From an uncultured Micrococcaceae bacterium (GTDB lineage: Bacteria; Actinomycetota; Actinomycetes; Actinomycetales; Micrococcaceae), in contig CANNAD010000002.1 in NCBI GenBank assembly GCA_947502645.1, forward strand, positions 372,001-436,000: DNA of 64,000 nt, read 5' to 3'. The first letter of the stretch is position 1, and every line of letters begins with the position of its first letter. The position numbers and the translations under genes are program-made. The notes under the pieces are model-generated. The model saw only the letters and a program-made list of their open reading frames with translations. It was not told the DNA's origin and made no database searches. This document shows positions 1-9,549 of this stretch, in pieces.

Positions 1-500
1 CGACTGGCAGCGCGGATTCGTACAGGCTCCCCCACGTCCCGCTGCAGCGATCGCTGCGTGTCCATGGCATGCTGCAAAATCGACACAGCCGCCACCTGAT
101 CCACCACTTTACGGTGATCTTTGGTCTTCCTTCCAGCCTCGGAGAGCGCACGATGCGCAGAGACTGTCGTAAGTCGCTCGTCAAAGAGTACAACAGGGAG
201 CTCCAGGCCGCTCGCCAGAAGGGCAGCGACAACAGCGTGAGCATAATCCCGGGCCATGGTGGTAGACGCAGTATCCGTTCCCTTCAGACTGCGCGGCAGG
301 CCGACAATGATCTGGACCGCGGAACGCTCCTGTGCCTCTCGGACCAGAATCTGTACATCTGAATTCTTCTTCGCGTCCCGACGAAGCGTCCGTACTGGGG
401 TGGCCAGAAGCCCGGAGGGATCGCTTGCCGCCAATCCCACGCGGGCGAGCCCGACATCAACGCCGAGCCACACCCCGCGTGGTTCCACATGCCCGGACAC
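1..500 (-). CDS. ruvX: RuvX/YqgF pre-16S rRNA nuclease, partial at left edge
   Basis: The minus strand from the GTG at 500 stays open to the window edge (166 codons), so the C-terminus is cut off. The protein begins with the RNase-H-like fold of YqgF: a short leader, then GVDVGLARVGLA (catalytic Asp in GVDxG), the IIVGLPRSLKGTD segment, and LFDERLTTVSAHRAL with the conserved D-E-R-L-T-T. A late VVDQVAAVSIL matches the C-terminal KxxxDxxAAxxIL motif. The family removes the 5' end of pre-16S rRNA; a Holliday-junction nuclease role was the older proposal. It starts 7 bases after the alaS stop, the usual actinobacterial order. In-frame GTG codons at 488 and 473 are alternative starts. Confidence 0.9.
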   Translation of the reverse strand, partial: MSGHVEPRGVWLGVDVGLARVGLAASDPSGLLATPVRTLRRDAKKNSDVQILVREAQERSAVQIIVGLPRSLKGTDTASTTMARDYAHAVVAALLASGLELPVVLFDERLTTVSAHRALSEAGRKTKDHRKVVDQVAAVSILQHAMDTQRSLQRDVGEPVRIRAAS

Positions 501-507
501 TTACGGC

Positions 508-3189
508 CTAACCACGGTTGGTAACGGCCTGCGCGATCGCTGCCAGAGCATCGGGCACCTTGTCCGCCTGTGAACCGCCGCCCTGTGCGACGTCGTCCTT
601 CCCGCCGCCTCCGCCGCCGAGAATACCCGCCGCGACTCGGACCAGCGCGCCAGCCTTCACAGCACTTGCCCGTGCCTCCTCGTTGGTTGCTACCAGGATG
701 AGAGGACGGTCATTGGAGGTACCAGCGACCGCCACAGCGGCCGGACCGGCACCGAGCCTGCTCCTCAGATCCAGGGCGAGCATACGCAGGTCGTCTGCAC
801 CCGAAACCTCACCAGCGTCGTGAAGAATAAGTTTCACGCCGCCGGCGTCCACAGCCGTTGAAGCGATGGCGGCAGCAGCGTGGGAGAGCTGCTCACGACG
901 CATCTTCTCAAGCTGCTTTTCCGCCGTCTTCAACTTGTTGAGGGTGGCCGCCAGCCGATCCGGCAGCTGATTGGAAGGAACCTTGAGCATGTCCGAAAGT
1001 TCAGTGACCAAGGCCCGCTCCGCGGCCAGATGGCGGAAAGCATCCATGCCAACAAAAGCCTCCACCCTGCGGTTGCCGGAGCCAACAGACTGCTCGCCAA
1101 GAAGGGTCAGGCTCCCGATATTGGATGTGGACTCCACATGGGTACCACCGCACAGTTCACGGGACCATGAGCCATCGATCTCAACGACCCGCACCTTCTC
1201 GCCGTAGGCCTCGCCAAAGAGCGCCATTGCACCGAGGTCCTTCGCCTCCTGCAGCCCCATAATCCGGGTTTCAACTCTGAAGTTGCTACGGATAGCGAGG
1301 TTCGCCACTTCTTCAACTTCAGACTTGGCCTGAGCACTGATGGCTTCACCCCAGGAGAAGTCGAATCTCAGGTACCCGGCCTTGTTGTAGGAACCCCGCT
1401 GAAGGGCCTCCGGGCCCAGAATCTGGTGGAGTGCCGCATGAACGATATGCGTACCGGAGTGGGCTTGCTCTCCCGAGTGCCGACGCTGGGCATCAACAGC
1501 AGCCTCAACCTGAGCTCCTGTTGCGATCTCGCCCTCCCGGACAATCGCCTTGTGCACATTGAGTCCGCGGATAGGCCGCTGCACGTCGAGAACTTCGACC
1601 ACGAAGCCGTCGCCCGTGATGAAACCCGTATCTGCGGCCTGTCCGCCAGCTTCGGCGTAGAACGGAGTCTCGTTCAGGACCAGCTCGATCTCGGTTCCCT
1701 CACCGGCAGATGAAAGAGCAGCGCCGCTACTCACCAGACCCCGCACTGTAGAACCGGTTGTCAGTTCGTTGTATCCGGTGAAAACTGTCTCTCCCTGAGC
1801 CAGGAGATCCTCGAAGACCCGCAGGTCCTCGTGTCCGCCCTTCTTGCCCTTCGCATCCGCACGAGCACGCAGGCGCTGTTCCTGCATGAGCGAACGGAAA
1901 CCCTTTTCGTCGACAGCCACACCTGCTTCCTCCGCCATTTCAAGGGTGAGGTCGATCGGAAAACCGTAGGTGTCATGCAGGGCAAAAGCGTCGGCGCCAG
2001 AGAGTGCCGAGCCGGCGCTTCTGGATTCACGCACTGCCTCATCGAGCCTGGCCGTTCCTGAGGCAATGGTCCTCAGGAACGATTTCTCCTCCGCGTAGGC
2101 AATCCGGCTGATCCGGTCAAAATCCTCTGCAACGACCGGGTAGGTGCCCTTCATGGCGTCCTTCGATACAGGCAGCAACTCGGGCAGGCATGCCTTTTCC
2201 ACGCCCAACAGCCGCATGGAGCGAACCGCCCTGCGAATGAGTCTGCGCAGCACGTACCCGCGTCCCTCATTCGAAGGAGTTACGCCATCAGAAATAAGCA
2301 TGAGAGCGGAGCGGATGTGGTCCGCAACGACCCGGAGGCGTACGTCATTGGCGTGGTTGGGGTCCTCAGAAGACTCGGAGCTCGTGTACGCCTTGCCCGA
2401 GAGTTCGGATGCCTTATCCAGCACCGGCCGAACCTGGTCAGTCTCGTACATGTTTTCTGCGCCCTGCAGAATCATGGCGAGCCGCTCAAGGCCAAGCCCC
2501 GTATCGATGTTCTTTTGGGGCAGCTCTCCGGCAACATCGAAATCGCTCTTGCTGCGCACCGCGGAGAGCTGATACTGCATGAACACTAGGTTCCAGATCT
2601 CGATGAACCGCGGCGAGTCTGTTTCAGGGCCGCCGGGAGGACCATAAGAGGGACCCCGGTCGTAGAAGATTTCAGAACAGGGACCGCCCGGTCCCGGCTG
2701 TCCCGTGCTCCAGTAGTTCTCGGACTCGCCAAGCTTCTGAATACGTTCTGCCGGAACGCCCACGGCATCACGCCATATTGCCAGCGCCTCGTCGTCGTCC
2801 TTGTAAACGGTTACCCAGAGACGTTCGGGATCAAGCCCATAACCGCCGTCGGCCTGCGGCGAAGTGAGCAGGCCCCATGCCAGCTTGATAGCACCCTCTT
2901 TGAAGTAATCGCCAAAGGAGAAATTGCCGCACATCTGAAAGAAGGTCCCATGGCGGGCGGTCTTTCCAACTTCCTCAATGTCTCCGGTCCTGAGGCACTT
3001 CTGGACACTCGTAGCTGTGTCGTACGGGGCAGGCTCTCTCGCCGTCAGGTAAGGAATGAAAGGAACCATTCCCGCGATGGTAAACAGCAGCGACGGATCG
3101 GAGGAGACCAAAGACGCGGAGGGAACAACCGTGTGACCGTTCTTCTGGAAGTAATCCAGCCAGCGGCCGACGATTTCATGGGACTTCAT
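508..3189 (-). CDS. alaS: alanyl-tRNA synthetase
   Basis: This 893-residue protein charges tRNA-Ala with alanine in the cytoplasm. It starts MKSHEIVGRWLDYF, a typical class II AlaRS N-terminus. The catalytic core with RTGDIEEVGKTARHGTFF follows. The editing domain carries HSGTH near residue 580 and CGGTH near 685, the metal-binding residues that clear Ser-tRNA. A DHHA1-type C-terminal domain ends in the glycine-rich GGGGGGKDDVAQGGG. Length and domain order are normal. It is followed at once by ruvX and preceded by two small membrane-associated genes (DUF6167- and DUF948-like), the common Micrococcaceae arrangement. Confidence 0.98.
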   Translation of the reverse strand: MKSHEIVGRWLDYFQKNGHTVVPSASLVSSDPSLLFTIAGMVPFIPYLTAREPAPYDTATSVQKCLRTGDIEEVGKTARHGTFFQMCGNFSFGDYFKEGAIKLAWGLLTSPQADGGYGLDPERLWVTVYKDDDEALAIWRDAVGVPAERIQKLGESENYWSTGQPGPGGPCSEIFYDRGPSYGPPGGPETDSPRFIEIWNLVFMQYQLSAVRSKSDFDVAGELPQKNIDTGLGLERLAMILQGAENMYETDQVRPVLDKASELSGKAYTSSESSEDPNHANDVRLRVVADHIRSALMLISDGVTPSNEGRGYVLRRLIRRAVRSMRLLGVEKACLPELLPVSKDAMKGTYPVVAEDFDRISRIAYAEEKSFLRTIASGTARLDEAVRESRSAGSALSGADAFALHDTYGFPIDLTLEMAEEAGVAVDEKGFRSLMQEQRLRARADAKGKKGGHEDLRVFEDLLAQGETVFTGYNELTTGSTVRGLVSSGAALSSAGEGTEIELVLNETPFYAEAGGQAADTGFITGDGFVVEVLDVQRPIRGLNVHKAIVREGEIATGAQVEAAVDAQRRHSGEQAHSGTHIVHAALHQILGPEALQRGSYNKAGYLRFDFSWGEAISAQAKSEVEEVANLAIRSNFRVETRIMGLQEAKDLGAMALFGEAYGEKVRVVEIDGSWSRELCGGTHVESTSNIGSLTLLGEQSVGSGNRRVEAFVGMDAFRHLAAERALVTELSDMLKVPSNQLPDRLAATLNKLKTAEKQLEKMRREQLSHAAAAIASTAVDAGGVKLILHDAGEVSGADDLRMLALDLRSRLGAGPAAVAVAGTSNDRPLILVATNEEARASAVKAGALVRVAAGILGGGGGGKDDVAQGGGSQADKVPDALAAIAQAVTNRG

Positions 3190-3281
3190 GGGGATTAATC
3201 AACCCTTCGGAGATGGCAGCTAAGCGCTGACCCTGAACAATTTAGAGACTTACGACGAGGAACTGAGGTGTCGTCGAGTGG

Positions 3282-3500
3282 TTAATGACTGTCCAGACCC
3301 AAAGCGGCGCGCAGCTCAACCTCACGCTCGTTCATGCTGGTTCTGAAGGTCCTCGTGAACCCATTCACGCTGTCCGTCAACGAACCTACGGCGCGGTTCA
3401 GGCTCTGAGGTCCGGCTGCCTGTTTCAGTTCAGACACCCGCCGAACAGCTATAACCCCGATTGCTATACCTGCAGACATCCAGATAACTCTTTTGATCAT
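3282..3500 (-). CDS. small DUF6167-like protein
   Basis: A 72-residue protein starting MIKRVIWMSAGIAIGVIAVRR. It has one N-terminal hydrophobic helix (about residues 5-19) ending in a double Arg, then a short amphipathic tail. Length and layout match the small actinobacterial DUF6167 proteins found between a DUF948 gene and alaS. It lies 19 bases after the DUF948-like gene and 92 bases before alaS, so co-transcription is likely. The function is unknown. The membrane location is inferred from the helix, and the family name is from memory of context rather than a search. Confidence 0.75.
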   Translation of the reverse strand: MIKRVIWMSAGIAIGVIAVRRVSELKQAAGPQSLNRAVGSLTDSVNGFTRTFRTSMNEREVELRAALGLDSH

Positions 3501-3519
3501 GAGTGGACTCCTTCAGGAA

Positions 3520-3894
3520 TCAGCGACTACGACGGCCGCTGCCGCCCGTCGAACGGTTGGATAAAGCTGAACGCACCCCGTAGGAGAACGCGGCAATTCG
3601 GATCAGGGGCCGACCCAGCGTTGCCGCCGTCAACGCTGTAAGAGCCGAAACGTTCGCCGAGGCATCGGAAACATTGCTGGAAATGCCGTCCACCTTTCTC
3701 AGCTGCTCATGTGTCGTGGAGACCGTGCTCGTCACTTCATCAATCAGCGGTTTCGTCCCGTCGCCGACTACGCGAACCGCACTGCGAAGTTCATCGAATA
3801 CCTTGCCAAGCTTCCAGATGGGAACGGCGAGCAAGGCAACCAGCACCGCGAATACTCCTGCAGCGATGAGGCCGGCGATATCTCCACCCGACAT
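3520..3894 (-). CDS. DUF948 domain protein
   Basis: A 124-residue protein starting MSGGDIAGLIAAGVFAVLVALLAVPIW. It has one N-terminal transmembrane segment (residues about 5-27), then a helical part with GKVFDELRSAVRVVGD that resembles DUF948, and a basic Ser/Arg-rich tail. Upstream minus-strand sequence contains a purine-rich AAGAAAGAGAGTC just before the ATG. It is the first gene of the putative DUF948-DUF6167-alaS-ruvX unit. No biochemical role is established for the family. Confidence 0.8.
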   Translation of the reverse strand: MSGGDIAGLIAAGVFAVLVALLAVPIWKLGKVFDELRSAVRVVGDGTKPLIDEVTSTVSTTHEQLRKVDGISSNVSDASANVSALTALTAATLGRPLIRIAAFSYGVRSALSNRSTGGSGRRSR

Positions 3895-3967
3895 GGTTGA
3901 CTCTCTTTCTTGTTTGACTCTATGTAACCGGAATCCAAGGCCGATTCTGATAAATACCCTACAACCA

Positions 3968-3999
3968 CAACAGCCCGCGGCGTTCGCCGCGGGCTGTTG
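3968..3999 (-). terminator. hairpin downstream of rpsD
   Basis: A perfect 15-bp inverted repeat, CAACAGCCCGCGGCG at 3968-3982 and its complement at 3985-3999, lies 52 bases after the rpsD stop. The T tract is weak, so it may be a hairpin-only terminator or RNA 3' end stabiliser. It separates rpsD from the DUF948 gene. Confidence 0.7.
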
Positions 4000-4050
4000 A
4001 TGAGTAAAGCCGCCGTGATTGATAACGGCAGCCCGAAGAGCTGAGACTGC

Positions 4051-4677
4051 CTAGCGGGCGTAGTACTCCACAACGAGCTGCTCTTCACAGGTCACGGGAA
4101 CCTCTACACGCTTCGGGCGGCGGACCAGGCGAGCCTGGAGCTTCTCGAGCGTGACATCGAGGTACGCGGGAACTGCCGGCAGAACGTCCCGGTGGGCGCC
4201 AGCTGCGGCGACCTGGAACGGCGTCATGACTTCGCTGCGCGTGTGGACGTGAATCAGCTGTCCCTCTGAAACGCGGAACGACGGACGGTCCACCCGAGCG
4301 CCGTCAACCATGATGTGACGGTGCACAACAAGCTGGCGGGCCTGGGAGATGGTCCGGGCGAAACCGGCGCGGAGCACCAGTGCGTCCAAACGCATTTCAA
4401 GAAGCTCGATCAGGTTTTCACCCGTCAGGCCAGCGGTGCGGCGGGCTTCTTCGAAGACCCGAGCCATCTGTGCTTCACGGATGCCGTACTGTGCGCGTAG
4501 ACGCTGCTTTTCGCGCAACCGTACTGCGTAATCGCTGTCCTGCTTGCGACGAGCGCGTCCATGCTGGCCGGGGCCGTACGGCCGACGCTCCATGTACTTC
4601 TCGGCCTTGGGGGTCAAAGCTACGCCGAGGGCACGCGAGATGCGGACCTTACGGCGGGCACGTGTGTTATTCGCCAC
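4051..4677 (-). CDS. rpsD: 30S ribosomal protein S4
   Basis: This 208-residue primary 16S rRNA-binding protein of the small subunit has the expected length. It starts MANNTRARRKVRISRAL with PYGPGQHGRARRKQDSDYA in the N-terminal domain and an S4 RNA-binding motif with the DALVLRAGFARTISQARQLVVHRHI region. No Cys cluster is present, so this is the zinc-independent form. The start is GTG at 4677, with GGAAGG five bases upstream. About 220 bases separate it from rarA, leaving room for its own promoter and a fairly long leader. A TAGGAT -10-like element sits near the far end of that gap, but I could not fix a convincing -35. It is followed by a strong hairpin. Confidence 0.98.
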   Translation of the reverse strand: MANNTRARRKVRISRALGVALTPKAEKYMERRPYGPGQHGRARRKQDSDYAVRLREKQRLRAQYGIREAQMARVFEEARRTAGLTGENLIELLEMRLDALVLRAGFARTISQARQLVVHRHIMVDGARVDRPSFRVSEGQLIHVHTRSEVMTPFQVAAAGAHRDVLPAVPAYLDVTLEKLQARLVRRPKRVEVPVTCEEQLVVEYYAR

Positions 4678-4896
4678 GAATACCTTCCAATAATTGCGAC
4701 GGAATTTTTATCTCTGGCCTCCTTTGTGGAGAGCCTAGGCCTGTCGCTGCCTTCGGCTACAGTGCGCATCCTGTTCCACCGCACACACAACACACCCAAA
4801 GCAGGAATATGTCAGGAACGATTGAGCTGGAATGAGACTTGCCAGTCGACCAACCATCCTAGCACGCAACGTCCTTAGCCACGGCAGGAGACGGCC

Positions 4897-6288
4897 TCAC
4901 TGGTCCCGGATAATGCTCCGCAGTTTCTCTACCCGCACCTGAAGTTCCCGCTCTGCGCCGTTGGCAGTCGGGTCATAGTAATTCCGCCCCACCAGGTCAT
5001 CGGGTGCATACTGCTGGCGTGCCACCCCATGGGGCTCATCGTGCGAATAGATGTAGCCCTTTCCATGTCCGAGTTGGGATGCGCCCGGATAGTGCGCATC
5101 CCTCAAGGCGTGGGGAATCCCTTGCCCGCGGCCATTCCGGACGTCCGCTATCGCCGCGTTGATCCCCATATACGCGGCATTGGACTTGGGCGCCGTTGCC
5201 AGATGGACCACTGCCTGCGCCAGGATGATTCGTCCTTCCGGCATCCCGATCAGCTGCACGGCCTGGGCCGCAGCAACGGCGGTCTGCAGTGCGGTTGGAT
5301 CTGCCATGCCTACGTCTTCGGCGGCGGATATGACGAGTCTGCGGGCAATGAACCTCGGGTCCTCCCCCGCCTCAAGCATTTTGGCGAGGTAGTGCAGGGC
5401 GGCATCAACATCAGATCCGCGCAGGGACTTGATGAACGCACTGGTGACGTCATAGTGCTGGTCCCCGGCCTTGTCATAGCGCAAAGCCGCAACGTCGAGG
5501 GCCTTCTCGGCGTGTTCGAGGGTGATCTCTACCGGGAGGGTGTCTCCATCCGGCACCGCGGAATACGCGACGCCGGCCGCAGCTTCCAGTGCCGTCAGTC
5601 CCCGGCGGGCGTCGCCGGCCGCTAGCCGGACCAGATGCTCTAGGGCCTCATCGCTGAGACTGACCCGGGAACCGAGCCCTCTCTCCTCTACAACTGCCCT
5701 CTGCAGAAGGGCGGCTATGTTCTCTGCAGTCAGGGGCTTGAGTGTCAGCAGCAGCGACCGGGACAGCAGCGGCGAAACCACCGAGAAAGACGGGTTTTCA
5801 GTGGTTGCTGCAATGAGAACAACCCACCGATTTTCCACCCCTGGCAAAAGCGCATCCTGCTGGGCCTTGTTGAACCGGTGAATCTCGTCCAGGAACAGGA
5901 CGGTGGTCCGGCCGTAGAGATCACGCTCCGTCAGCGCGTCCTCCATGACACGACGAACATCCTTGACCCCGGCCGTGATCGCAGACAGCTCCACGAACTT
6001 CCGGCCGGGCCCGCGGGAAATGACGTGCGCCAACGTCGTCTTGCCTGTCCCGGGAGGCCCCCAGAGGATCGCCGATGTTGGTCCTGCCGGACCCACATCC
6101 GAGGATCCAGCGGCCAACGAACGAAGCGGGGATCCAGGGCCGAGAAGATGTTCCTGGCCGACTACATCGTCGAGTGAACGGGGCCGCATTCGCACGGCAA
6201 GCGGACTTCGCGCCCGGGCACCGCCGGTGGACGCGTCCTCATTACCGGAATCCGGCTCCGGGTGTGCGCCGCTGAACAAATCATTCAC
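4897..6288 (-). CDS. rarA: replication-associated recombination protein A (RarA/MgsA AAA+ ATPase)
   Basis: A 463-residue AAA+ ATPase that acts at stalled replication forks; the family is related to RuvB and the clamp loader. Visible motifs are the N-terminal [20 protein letters not shown], Walker [10 protein letters not shown] near residue 76, Walker [10 protein letters not shown] near 131, and the sensor segment [10 protein letters not shown]-terminal MgsA-type tetramerisation domain includes [12 protein letters not shown] and the late [19 protein letters not shown]. It sits between aspS and rpsD on the same strand, the usual order in Micrococcaceae. Confidence 0.96.
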   Translation of the reverse strand: MNDLFSGAHPEPDSGNEDASTGGARARSPLAVRMRPRSLDDVVGQEHLLGPGSPLRSLAAGSSDVGPAGPTSAILWGPPGTGKTTLAHVISRGPGRKFVELSAITAGVKDVRRVMEDALTERDLYGRTTVLFLDEIHRFNKAQQDALLPGVENRWVVLIAATTENPSFSVVSPLLSRSLLLTLKPLTAENIAALLQRAVVEERGLGSRVSLSDEALEHLVRLAAGDARRGLTALEAAAGVAYSAVPDGDTLPVEITLEHAEKALDVAALRYDKAGDQHYDVTSAFIKSLRGSDVDAALHYLAKMLEAGEDPRFIARRLVISAAEDVGMADPTALQTAVAAAQAVQLIGMPEGRIILAQAVVHLATAPKSNAAYMGINAAIADVRNGRGQGIPHALRDAHYPGASQLGHGKGYIYSHDEPHGVARQQYAPDDLVGRNYYDPTANGAERELQVRVEKLRSIIRDQ

Positions 6289-6356
6289 CCGGAGAGACTA
6301 TCCCTCAAGGCGCAAAAGTCACTCAACGCACACCACCTGAGCCTTCACAGCCGCTG

Positions 6357-8129
6357 CTACCGCTTATTGCCCTTGTCCGGCTTGGCATCGACGCCAGCTT
6401 CCTTGCGCTGCTGGGCAGTAATCGGAGCGGGAGCCGCCGTCAGCGGATCGAAACCGTTGCCCGTCTTCGGGAAGGCGATGACGTCGCGAATCGAATCAGT
6501 TCCGGCAAGCAGTGCGACGACGCGGTCCCAGCCAAAAGCAATTCCGCCATGCGGAGGTGCGCCGTACTTGAAGCCTTCGAGCAGGAAGCCAAACTTTTCC
6601 TGTGCCTGTTCCTGGGTCAATCCCATGACAGCAAATACGCGCTCCTGCATGTCACGATCGTGGATACGGATCGAACCACCGCCGATCTCGTTGCCGTTAC
6701 ACACGATGTCGTAGGCATAGGCAAGAGCAGATTCAGGATCAGTATCGAACGTATCGGCAAATTCCGGCTTGGGGGCCGTGAAAGCGTGATGAACTGCGGT
6801 CCATTTGCCGGAGCCGACTGCAACATCACCGGACTCGACAGCAGCAGCTGCCGGCTCGAACATCGGGGCATCGACGACCCAGACAAAGGACCAGGCATCC
6901 GGATCAATCAAACCGGTGCGATGGCCGATCTCCACGCGTGCCGCTCCAAGCAACGCCCGCATGGGAGTCCGCTCCCCCGCACCGAAGAACACACAGTCTC
7001 CGGGAGCTGCGCCAACGGCCTCGGCCAAACCAGCGCGCTCAGTATCCGTCAGGTTCTTGGCAACGGGGCCGGAGAGCTCGCCGTCGTCCTGGATCAGCAC
7101 GTAGGCCAGACCCTTGGCGCCTCGCTGCTTTGCCCATTCCTGCCAGGCATCGAGCTGACGACGCGGCTGAGATGCGCCGCCGGGCATGACAACAGCGCCA
7201 ACGTAAGGTGCCTGAAAAACGCGGAATGTCGTGTCTTTGAAGAAATCCGTCAGCTCCGTCAGCTCCAGATCAAAACGGAGGTCTGGCTTGTCTGACCCGT
7301 ACCTGGCCATCGCCTCCGTGTACGTGATCCGCTGGATGGGCCGCGGCACCTGAACATCGATGAGGGACCACAGAGCGGCAACAATGCGCTCGCCCAGCTC
7401 GATGATGTCGTCTTCTTCCACGAAACTGGCTTCAATATCCAGCTGGGTGAACTCCGGCTGACGGTCCGCACGGAAGTCTTCGTCGCGGTAGCATCGCGCC
7501 AGCTGGTAGTACTTCTCCATGCCGCCAACCTGCAGCAGCTGCTTGAACAACTGTGGAGACTGCGGCAGGGCATACCAGGAGCCCGGGGCCAGACGCGCGG
7601 GAACAACGAAGTCGCGGGCACCTTCCGGTGTGGATCGAGTGAGCGTCGGAGTCTCGATCTCGATGTACCCGTCCTGATGCAGGAGTTCCCTAGCCGTACG
7701 ATTTGCCTCGGAACGAAGACGCATGTTGTGCGCGGGCCCCGGCCGACGCAAATCCAGATACCGGTGCCGAAGCCGTGCTTCCTCGCCAACCTCAACGTGC
7801 TCGTCAATCTGGAACGGCAGCGGGTCCGAAGCGCTGAGCACCTTCACAGTGTCGGCAATGACCTCCACGCTGCCGGTGGCCAGAGCCGCGTTCTCGTTAC
7901 CCTCTGGCCTTTGCTGGACCGTTCCGGTGACCTGCAGGACAAACTCGTTCCGGAGGGCATTGAAGACCTCCTCTTCACGGACGACAACCTGTGCAAAGCC
8001 AGACGCGTCTCGCAGGTCAAGGAAAGCCACGCCACCGTGATCACGACGACGAGCCACCCAACCAGTCAGGGTTACGGTCTGTCCAATGTGCTCGGCCCGC
8101 AGGGCGCCGAGTTCATGTGTGCGCAGCAC
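6357..8129 (-). CDS. aspS: aspartyl-tRNA synthetase
   Basis: A 590-residue class II synthetase of bacterial type. It has an N-terminal OB anticodon-binding domain ([20 protein letters not shown]), motif 2 around [19 protein letters not shown], the bacterial GAD insertion domain in the middle, and motif 3 near [16 protein letters not shown] chose the GTG at 8129 ([14 protein letters not shown]) because GGAAGGA sits five bases upstream. An earlier TTG at 8150 would place that Shine-Dalgarno inside the gene. Whether the enzyme also makes Asp-tRNA-Asn cannot be told from the sequence alone. Confidence 0.97.
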   Translation of the reverse strand: MLRTHELGALRAEHIGQTVTLTGWVARRRDHGGVAFLDLRDASGFAQVVVREEEVFNALRNEFVLQVTGTVQQRPEGNENAALATGSVEVIADTVKVLSASDPLPFQIDEHVEVGEEARLRHRYLDLRRPGPAHNMRLRSEANRTARELLHQDGYIEIETPTLTRSTPEGARDFVVPARLAPGSWYALPQSPQLFKQLLQVGGMEKYYQLARCYRDEDFRADRQPEFTQLDIEASFVEEDDIIELGERIVAALWSLIDVQVPRPIQRITYTEAMARYGSDKPDLRFDLELTELTDFFKDTTFRVFQAPYVGAVVMPGGASQPRRQLDAWQEWAKQRGAKGLAYVLIQDDGELSGPVAKNLTDTERAGLAEAVGAAPGDCVFFGAGERTPMRALLGAARVEIGHRTGLIDPDAWSFVWVVDAPMFEPAAAAVESGDVAVGSGKWTAVHHAFTAPKPEFADTFDTDPESALAYAYDIVCNGNEIGGGSIRIHDRDMQERVFAVMGLTQEQAQEKFGFLLEGFKYGAPPHGGIAFGWDRVVALLAGTDSIRDVIAFPKTGNGFDPLTAAPAPITAQQRKEAGVDAKPDKGNKR

Positions 8130-8304
8130 AGAGTTCCTTCCGGATAACAACAGCGGACCGCTGCATGGTCATTCATGCGCATCCGCCGATAGAGTTGAAT
8201 CGATCCTGATCGAGTTTACCTTCGCGCGTGAAGTTCGCGCACAACGGAGGCCTTGACGTCCCTTGGGATCCCAGTGAAATGGACTCTGCCAAGGAGAAAT
8301 AGAC

Positions 8305-9549
8305 ATGGCGATGACGAGCGCATCCCATCCATCGCGACAACTCGGTGGGTTCGATGCCACCACCGTGGGCATCGGGTCCATGATCGGCGCCGGCGTGTTT
8401 GTGGTCTATCCACCTGCCGCTGCCTCTGCCGGAACTTTGCTGCCGTTGGCCCTCCTGCTCGCAGCACTCGTGGCGTTGTGCAACGCAACAGCGACTGTCC
8501 AACTCGCAGCTGTCCATCCTGAGAGCGGCGGTACGTACATCTACGGGCGTAGGCAACTCGGAGAATGGTCAGGATTCATCGCGGGCTGGAGCTTCGTGAC
8601 GGGAAAGACCGCGTCATGCGCCGCGATGGCTTTCACCCTGGGCATCTATCTGCTGCCTGGAAACGAACGGGCGGCTGCGGTGGGAGCCGTCGTCATTGTG
8701 ACAGCTATCAATCTGTTCGGCATTACGCGGACGGCCTGGGCTACCCGAATCATCGTCTCTGTGGTGATCGCGGTGCTCGCGTTCGTTCTGGTGGCAGCGT
8801 TCGCCTCGTCAGGACCCGAGAACGCGGGAACCATTGACACGTCCGCACGAGGAGTCCTCCAGGCCTCTGCACTGCTGTTCTTTGCCTTCGCGGGCTACGC
8901 CCGTATTGCCACCATGGGCGGCGAAGTCCACCACCCGGAAAAGAACATCCCACGCGCAGTTTTCGGCGCTCTCGGTTTCACGCTGCTTCTGTACGTCGTG
9001 CTGGCGCTGGCCCTGACACACAACCTCGGAATTGAGACGCTAGCCCGCTCCGAGGCACCCCTGATGGATGTCTTCAGAAACTCCGACGACGGCGTCAGCA
9101 TCAGCGTAGTCACCGTTGCGGCGGTTCTGGCGTGTCTGGGAGGGCTTCTGGCGCTGCTGGCGGGCATCAGCCGCACCGTCTACGCTATGGCTTCCGAAGG
9201 CGATCTACCCATCTTCCTGAGCCGTCTGGGAAGAAGGTTTCATGCGCCTGTCGTGGCAGAGCCGCTGGTCGCCGTCGTCGTCATCATCCTGATCCTGACC
9301 ACCGACGTCCTTACGGTTGTCGGTTTTTCCAGCTTTGGCGTTCTGCTCTATTACTCGGTGACAAATGCCTCAGCGATGACGCTCAGCAAGCGGCCCTGGT
9401 ACGCACCACGCGCCCTCAACATTGCCGGTTTTGCGGGCTGCCTGCTGCTGGCGTTCACGCTGCCGCTAACGTCGGTGCTGGTCATGCTCTCAGTACTCGC
9501 CGTGGGAATCGCTGGTCGGGCGATCAGGCTTGCGGTTCTGCGGCGCTGA
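8305..9549 (+). CDS. APC-family amino acid permease
   Basis: A 414-residue integral membrane protein with about 12 hydrophobic segments. It begins with the APC signature region GSMIGAGVFVVYPPAA in helix 1, followed by ESGGTYIYGRRQLGEWSGFIAGW, which is typical of amino acid/polyamine/organocation transporters. The start at 8305 is preceded by AAGGAG nine bases upstream. Substrate cannot be assigned. It is transcribed divergently from aspS, and its last 26 bases overlap the end of hisS on the other strand. Confidence 0.88.
   Translation: MAMTSASHPSRQLGGFDATTVGIGSMIGAGVFVVYPPAAASAGTLLPLALLLAALVALCNATATVQLAAVHPESGGTYIYGRRQLGEWSGFIAGWSFVTGKTASCAAMAFTLGIYLLPGNERAAAVGAVVIVTAINLFGITRTAWATRIIVSVVIAVLAFVLVAAFASSGPENAGTIDTSARGVLQASALLFFAFAGYARIATMGGEVHHPEKNIPRAVFGALGFTLLLYVVLALALTHNLGIETLARSEAPLMDVFRNSDDGVSISVVTVAAVLACLGGLLALLAGISRTVYAMASEGDLPIFLSRLGRRFHAPVVAEPLVAVVVIILILTTDVLTVVGFSSFGVLLYYSVTNASAMTLSKRPWYAPRALNIAGFAGCLLLAFTLPLTSVLVMLSVLAVGIAGRAIRLAVLRR

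Noticed and set aside
5029-5625. 198-codon plus-strand reading frame within rarA
   Set aside because: It is antisense to well-conserved rarA motifs, has no recognisable protein pattern, and lacks a ribosome binding site.
8152-8304. Possible riboswitch in the amino acid permease leader
   Set aside because: I saw an ACGGAGG and short repeats, but no complete conserved riboswitch core that I could assign.
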